Source: Ottowia sp.
GTDB taxonomy: Bacteria > Pseudomonadota > Gammaproteobacteria > Burkholderiales > Burkholderiaceae_C
Assembly (NCBI GenBank): GCA_023228705.1
Contig: JALOAS010000122.1
Location: 1-7,736 of the forward strand
DNA: 7,736 nucleotides
Reading direction: 5' to 3'
Numbering within the stretch: position 1 is the stretch's first letter; each line of letters opens with the position of its first letter. Positions 4,162 to 7,736 of this stretch are shown here, one piece after another. The position numbers and the translations under genes are program-made. Below the pieces are notes generated by a model, which was not told where the DNA came from, did no database searches, and was given only the letters and a program-made list of their open reading frames with translations.

Positions 4162-5583
4162 CTACACCTGCCGGGCCGCGTCCTTGCCTTCGTGCGCCAG
4201 CAACTGCACGGCAACCAGCACAATGGCGCCGATCAGCAGGGCATTGACCCCGGCCATGGCCGCGTAGCGCCGCGTGATGCCGGCCGCGTGCACAGCAGCC
4301 TGGATACCGGCATCCGGCGCCAGTTGCAGTGCCAGCCCCGCGGCGGCCACCGCCAGCGCGGCAGTGCCTATGCGCACGGTCTGGAACGCGCCGGAGACGC
4401 TGCCGGCCCGGTCGCTTTCAAATGGCGCCAGCGCCAGGTTGTCGACGCTGCCGTTGGCGATGCCGCCACCGACGCCCATGCAGAGCAGCCCGGCCAGCAG
4501 TCCCGCCCACTGCAGCGTGCCGGACTGGCCCAGCGCCAGCCAGACGATGCCGTTGCCGGCGGCCATGAGGCCGCCGCAGACGCCGACAAAAGCGGGCTTG
4601 CCGTAGCGGCGCACCAGGCGCGGGCCCAGCGCCGTCGAGGAAAACAGCGCCACTGCCATGGGCAGCGTCGCCGCACCGGCCCAACCCGGCGAGCGCCCGA
4701 GCCCGGCAATGACCAGCGCCGGCACGTAGACCATGGACACGGCCACGGCGATCTGCCAGCACGTGAGCAGCAGCGCCATGCTGCGAAACACCGGCTCCAT
4801 GAAGACATCCGGATCTATGGCCGGGCGCGACTTGCCGCGCTCAACGCGCACCAGCGCCACCAGCAAGCCTGCCGCCAGCAACGCCACCAGCCACCGTCCC
4901 GTCGCATGCGCCGGGCCGCCGTTGAGCAGCCAGATGAGCAGTCCCAGCATGAGCGTGAACAGGACGACGCCGGCGCCGTCTATGGGCGCGCTGGCGTCGC
5001 CGCGCGAGCGCGACAACCTGGGCAGCAACGCGGCCGACAGGCCGACAAACGGCAGGTAGACCGCAAAGACCACGCGCCAGCTGCCCCACTGCTCCATCAT
5101 CAGGCCGCCCACCAGCGGCCCGAACGCAATGCCGGAGCCGGCCGCCGAGCCAAACGCGGCAAACGCGATGCTGCGCATGCGCCCTGGCCGCACGAAGCGG
5201 GCAGACAGCAGCGCCGGCCCCGTCGCCAGCACGGTGCCGGATGCGGCGCCCGCCAGCGCGCGCCACCACACCAGCGCCTGCAGCGAGGGCGCAAACATGG
5301 CCAGCACGTTGGCCACGCCCGTGAGCACCAGCCCCAGCGCAAAAAAACGCAGGCGTCCATAGCGGTCCGAGCAAACGCCAACGGCCAGGATGCTGGTGGC
5401 AAAGGTCAGCATGTACGCGTTGACAACCCACTGCAGCAGGTTGCCCTCGGCGCCAAACTCGTGCGCAATGGCGTCCAGCTGCACGCCGATGACCGACTCG
5501 CCAAACGGCAGCGTCACCGCGGCGGAAACCACGGCGGCAATGGTCCACCAGCCCGACGCGGCCGGCTTGCCGGATGTTGTCAT
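4162..5583 (-). CDS. MFS transporter, DHA2 (14-helix drug exporter) type
   Basis: A 473-residue inner-membrane protein, almost wholly hydrophobic, of the length expected for the 14-helix DHA2 family (EmrB/QacA-like proton antiporters). Seen in order: a first helix at about 12-32; WVVNAYML (52-59), typical of DHA2 helix 2; motif A as SDRYGRLRFF (72-81) in the loop after helix 2; motif B around RALAGAASG (108-116); motif C and its continuation GPLVGGLMMEQWGSWRVVF (155-173, key residues G155, P156, G159-G160, W169-R170); and a second-half repeat of the motif A type near PRLVRRYGK (321-329). The substrate cannot be told; drug or metabolite efflux is the family role. The ATG at 5583 precedes the first helix correctly but has no clear ribosome site. 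No EmrA-type adaptor or regulator gene adjoins it: the divergent gene is a dehydrogenase. It ends in TAG, followed in phase by an unusual open stretch described separately. Confidence 0.85.
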   Translation of the reverse strand: MTTSGKPAASGWWTIAAVVSAAVTLPFGESVIGVQLDAIAHEFGAEGNLLQWVVNAYMLTFATSILAVGVCSDRYGRLRFFALGLVLTGVANVLAMFAPSLQALVWWRALAGAASGTVLATGPALLSARFVRPGRMRSIAFAAFGSAAGSGIAFGPLVGGLMMEQWGSWRVVFAVYLPFVGLSAALLPRLSRSRGDASAPIDGAGVVLFTLMLGLLIWLLNGGPAHATGRWLVALLAAGLLVALVRVERGKSRPAIDPDVFMEPVFRSMALLLTCWQIAVAVSMVYVPALVIAGLGRSPGWAGAATLPMAVALFSSTALGPRLVRRYGKPAFVGVCGGLMAAGNGIVWLALGQSGTLQWAGLLAGLLCMGVGGGIANGSVDNLALAPFESDRAGSVSGAFQTVRIGTAALAVAAAGLALQLAPDAGIQAAVHAAGITRRYAAMAGVNALLIGAIVLVAVQLLAHEGKDAARQV

Positions 5584-5720
5584 GACAAGTCTGGCGTTGG
5601 TTGCATACGACGTTCAGCCTGCTGCCAGGGCATGAGCGATGACTTCGCCGCGGCGCGGCATCAATGACCGCGGCTGCGCCGTCATGATTCATCCCGGGCC
5701 GCCCCGGCGGCCGTCGCGCG

Positions 5721-5762
5721 AGGGCTCGCAAGAGCCAGGGTCATCGGTCATCCGGCGCGCTG
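5721..5762. repeat. Diverged right-end fragment of the intergenic repeat, copy C
   Basis: Positions 5741-5762 read TCATCGGTCATCCGGCGCGC plus TG and match the right arm of copies A (from 1631) and B (from 3989) at all but three positions; similarity fades leftwards to about 5723. A possible left arm, CATGAGCGATGACTTCGCCG at 5631-5650, resembles 3854-3873 of copy B at 16 of 20 positions. The heptad core is not recognisable between them. The fragment lies in the 292-bp divergent gap between the MFS gene and the dehydrogenase; apart from it and a weak AT-rich TTTAAACT at 5841-5848 that may be the -10 of the dehydrogenase promoter, I see nothing in that gap. Confidence 0.5.
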
Positions 5763-5875
5763 CCGCGGCCTGGGCACCGGGCCATCAATGCAAGTGAAAC
5801 GGAAATGGCCGGGCCTGCTGCCCATGGACGGGTCACAGCCTTTAAACTGTCTGCATCAGCCCAAGGAAAAGCACC

Positions 5876-7309
5876 ATGAACGCTCCCGATGACCTGGCCC
5901 GGGCGCTGCCGCAAGTGCGCCAGCGCCCGGTGCCTCCGGCCCTGCTGTCCGAACTGGCCGGGCGCTTTGGCGCGCAGTTCTCCGACGGCCAGGCGCTGCG
6001 CGAGCAGCACGGCCGCGACGAATCGCCCTTTGTCGACGTGCCGCCGCCTGCAGCCGTGGTCTTTGCCCAGAGCACTGAGGATGTGAGCGACGCCGTCGCG
6101 CTGTGCGCCAGGCACAAGGCGCCCATTATCCCCTTTGGCATAGGCTCGTCGCTGGAAGGCCAGTTGCTGGCGGTGCAGGGCGGGATCAGCCTGGACGTGT
6201 CGCGCATGGCCCGCGTACTGGCCGTGAACACCGAGGACCTGACCGTGACCGTGCAGCCCGGCGTCACGCGCGAGCAGCTCAACGAGGAAATCCGCGACAC
6301 CGGCTTTTTCTTCCCCATAGACCCCGGCGCCAACGCCACGCTGGGCGGCATGGCCGCCACCCGTGCCAGCGGCACCAACGCCGTGCGCTACGGCACCATG
6401 CGCGAGAACGTGCTGGCGCTGCAGGTGGTGACCGCCAGCGGCGAGGTCATCCGCACGGGCACGCGCGCCAAGAAGTCCAGCGCCGGCTACGACCTCACGC
6501 GGCTGATGGTCGGCAGCGAGGGCACGCTGGGCGTCATCACCGAAGTGACGCTGCGCATCCACCCGCGGCCGGAGGCGGTGTCGGCCGCCATCTGCTCGTT
6601 CCCCACGGTGGCCGACGCGGTCAACACCGTGATCCAGATCGTGCAGCTTGGCGTGCCCATTGCGCGCGTTGAACTGATCGACGCGAACAGCGTGCGCGCG
6701 GTCAACGCCTACAGCAAGCTCAGCCTGCGCGAGCAGCCGCTGCTGCTGATGGAGTTCCACGGCTCGCCGGCCAGCGTCAGGGAACAGGCCGAGACCGTGC
6801 AGGTCATTGCCACCGACAACGGCGGCGCCGACTTCGAGTGGGCCGAGCGCCCCGAAGACCGCAATCGGCTGTGGGCGGCGCGGCACAATGCCTACTTTGC
6901 GGCGGTGGCGAGCCGGCCCGGCAGCCGCAGCATCACCACCGACACCTGCGTGCCCATCTCGCACCTGGCCGAGGCGGTGGTGGCCACCGTGCAAGAAGCC
7001 GACGCCAGCGGCATCCCCTATTTCCTGGTCGGCCATGTGGGCGATGGCAACTTCCACATCGGCTACCTCATAGACCCCGACGACGCCGATGAGCGCGCAC
7101 GCGCCGAGCAACTCAACCGCCAGCAGGTCGAGCGCGTGCTGGCGCTGGGCGGCACCTGCACGGGAGAGCACGGCATCGGCCTGCACAAGATGGCGTTCCT
7201 GCAGCAGGAGGCCGGCAGCGGCGGCGTGGCCATGATGCGCGCCATCAAGCAGGCGCTGGACCCGGACAACATCATGAATCCGGGCAAGATATTTGAATGG
7301 GACGCGTGA
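5876..7309 (+). CDS. FAD-dependent D-lactate dehydrogenase (cytochrome-type), GlcD/DLD family
   Basis: This 477-residue flavoprotein has the VAO/PCMH fold followed by the FAD-oxidase C-terminal domain. The FAD domain holds PFGIGSSLEGQ (86-96, pyrophosphate-binding loop), FPIDPGANATLGGM (146-159), YGTMRENVLALQVV (172-185) and GSEGTLGVITEVTL (213-226). The C-terminal domain holds HVGDGNFH (387-394, histidine metal/substrate ligands), GTCTGEHGIG (426-435) and the closing NPGKIF (468-473). Family members oxidise D-lactate or related 2-hydroxyacids and pass electrons to the respiratory chain at the inner face of the membrane. GlcD (glycolate oxidase) is the closest alternative, but no glcE or glcF follows, which favours a stand-alone D-lactate dehydrogenase. 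The ATG at 5876 is supported by AAGGA at 5863-5867, 8 bp upstream. It is transcribed divergently from the MFS gene and appears monocistronic. Confidence 0.9.
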   Translation: MNAPDDLARALPQVRQRPVPPALLSELAGRFGAQFSDGQALREQHGRDESPFVDVPPPAAVVFAQSTEDVSDAVALCARHKAPIIPFGIGSSLEGQLLAVQGGISLDVSRMARVLAVNTEDLTVTVQPGVTREQLNEEIRDTGFFFPIDPGANATLGGMAATRASGTNAVRYGTMRENVLALQVVTASGEVIRTGTRAKKSSAGYDLTRLMVGSEGTLGVITEVTLRIHPRPEAVSAAICSFPTVADAVNTVIQIVQLGVPIARVELIDANSVRAVNAYSKLSLREQPLLLMEFHGSPASVREQAETVQVIATDNGGADFEWAERPEDRNRLWAARHNAYFAAVASRPGSRSITTDTCVPISHLAEAVVATVQEADASGIPYFLVGHVGDGNFHIGYLIDPDDADERARAEQLNRQQVERVLALGGTCTGEHGIGLHKMAFLQQEAGSGGVAMMRAIKQALDPDNIMNPGKIFEWDA

Positions 7310-7375
7310 ACGGCGGGCTGGCACCTCAAGTACGGGCCGCACCAGTCTTGCCACGGGCGGGCACGTTGCAAATAA

Positions 7376-7411
7376 AAGAGCCGCGGCAGGCAGTGCCTGC
7401 CTTGCGCTCTT
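7376..7411 (-). terminator. Hairpin downstream of the dehydrogenase, U-tract on the minus strand
   Basis: AAGAGC (7376-7381) pairs with GCTCTT (7406-7411), and inside it GGCAGGC-AGT-GCCTGCC (7385-7401) forms a perfect 7-bp stem with a three-base loop. On the minus strand the hairpin runs into TCTTTTATTT, a plausible U-tract; on the + strand no T-run follows. It may stop the dehydrogenase transcript imperfectly or protect its 3' end, and it would stop minus-strand transcription entering from the right. Confidence 0.55.
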
Positions 7412-7555
7412 GACGACACTGCGCCTCCCGGCCGTTGCATCCACGGCCTGCCTGCGGCCACGCCATGACCGATCCACCAATGCGCCCCAGCGCACGATCG
7501 ACCACGCATTGTCTTGCGCGCGCCGGCGCGGGATCTCGTTTTTTTTCATGAAGAC

Positions 7556-7584
7556 GTGACATGAACGCAAAATATTGCTACTAT
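7556..7584 (+). promoter_or_regulatory. Sigma70-type promoter for a gene beyond the right edge
   Basis: GTGACA (7556-7561, five of six consensus positions) and TACTAT (7579-7584, four of six) are spaced by exactly 17 bp in a locally AT-rich stretch. An eight-T run at 7539-7546 lies in the position of an UP element. Transcription would start near 7591 and run rightwards. The 7310-7555 stretch before it shows no convincing gene, only the hairpin at 7376-7411. Confidence 0.55.
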
Positions 7585-7596
7585 GTTTCCCTAGAT

Positions 7597-7736
7597 GTTG
7601 CATGAGCAACGTTTTGCACGGAATGTCACGAATTAACACGGCAGCGGTTGTCAGGGCGCCGATAAAAACAAATTCGAGGCAAACCGGCATTTGACGGCTG
7701 GTGGGGCAAGCGCCGCAGGTGTTGACGGACCCGTAT
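7597..7736 (+). other. Long untranslated leader, cut by the window edge
   Basis: If transcription starts near 7591, at least about 145 bases are transcribed with no convincing gene start. A hairpin GTTGC-ATGA-GCAAC (7597-7610) followed by GTTTTGC comes first, then an AT-rich spacer and a second foldable part, CCGGC (7684-7688) with GCTGG (7697-7701). A 30-residue frame (7602-7694, MSNVLHGMSRINTAAV at its start) is open but has no ribosome site. The leader may be regulatory; its gene lies outside the window. Confidence 0.35.

Noticed and set aside
4018..5667. A 549-codon + strand frame opposite the MFS gene
   Set aside because: Gln/Arg/His-rich shadow composition with no domain; the minus-strand frame has clear MFS motifs A and C.
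7519..7546. CGCGCCGGCGCG followed by eight T as an intrinsic terminator
   Set aside because: The palindrome leaves only a four-pair stem after loop formation and the T-run begins eight bases later. The T-run is better explained as an upstream element of the promoter at 7556-7584.
5741..7690. A very long (649-codon) minus-strand open frame opposite the D-lactate dehydrogenase
   Set aside because: Its translation is low-complexity, rich in His, Arg, Gly and Ala, the usual shadow of a high-GC gene in an antisense frame. The + strand frame has intact FAD-oxidase motifs and a ribosome site.
7602..7694. A 30-residue + strand small gene in the right-hand leader
   Set aside because: No ribosome site, starts inside a hairpin, and its composition is not coding-like; noted within the leader entry only.

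Overview
The window reads as chromosomal DNA from a high-GC betaproteobacterium. It is most likely in the Burkholderiales and plausibly Comamonadaceae-like. That placement is an inference from the strong G/C third-position bias, the AmgK-type sugar kinase, and the style of the AroE, AroQ and FAD-dependent D-lactate dehydrogenase proteins; no rRNA or other marker is present.

Layout, left to right: (1) the 3' part of an AmgK-like cell-wall-recycling kinase on the + strand, ending at a strong bidirectional terminator (807-834). (2) A convergent minus-strand gene for a small two-helix membrane protein of unknown function (861-1289), with an upstream region rich in dyad symmetry, including two related operator-like palindromes that flank a predicted promoter. 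(3) A long intergenic repeat, copy A (1493-1672). (4) A minus-strand shikimate-pathway group: aroE (3720-2881), a PaaI-like hotdog thioesterase 5 bp behind it (2875-2408), and aroQ (2246-1791). (5) A second, longer copy of the repeat, B (3821-4030), next to a short coding-like remnant. (6) A minus-strand 14-helix-type MFS exporter (5583-4162). (7) A divergent intergenic region holding a diverged third repeat fragment. (8) A + strand FAD-dependent D-lactate dehydrogenase (5876-7309). (9) A 427-bp right-hand stretch with no convincing gene, holding a hairpin, a good sigma70-type promoter and the start of a long leader that runs off the window.

Functionally, AroQ and AroE catalyse the third and fourth steps of chorismate synthesis (dehydroquinate to dehydroshikimate to shikimate). 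The thioesterase between them has no obvious role in that pathway. The MFS gene lies upstream of aroE in the same direction, but 441 bp that include repeat B separate them, so co-transcription is doubtful. The D-lactate dehydrogenase appears to be a stand-alone respiratory gene.

The least ordinary material is between the genes. The A/B/C repeat family is a long imperfect palindrome with a core of tandem 7-bp units whose number differs between copies. One minus-strand reading frame around the peptide MTDDPG stays open in the two fuller copies (A and B) and is kept over its first residues in C. The operator-like pair at 1423-1471 is the clearest regulatory signal. No CRISPR array, tRNA, rRNA, transposase or phage gene was found.
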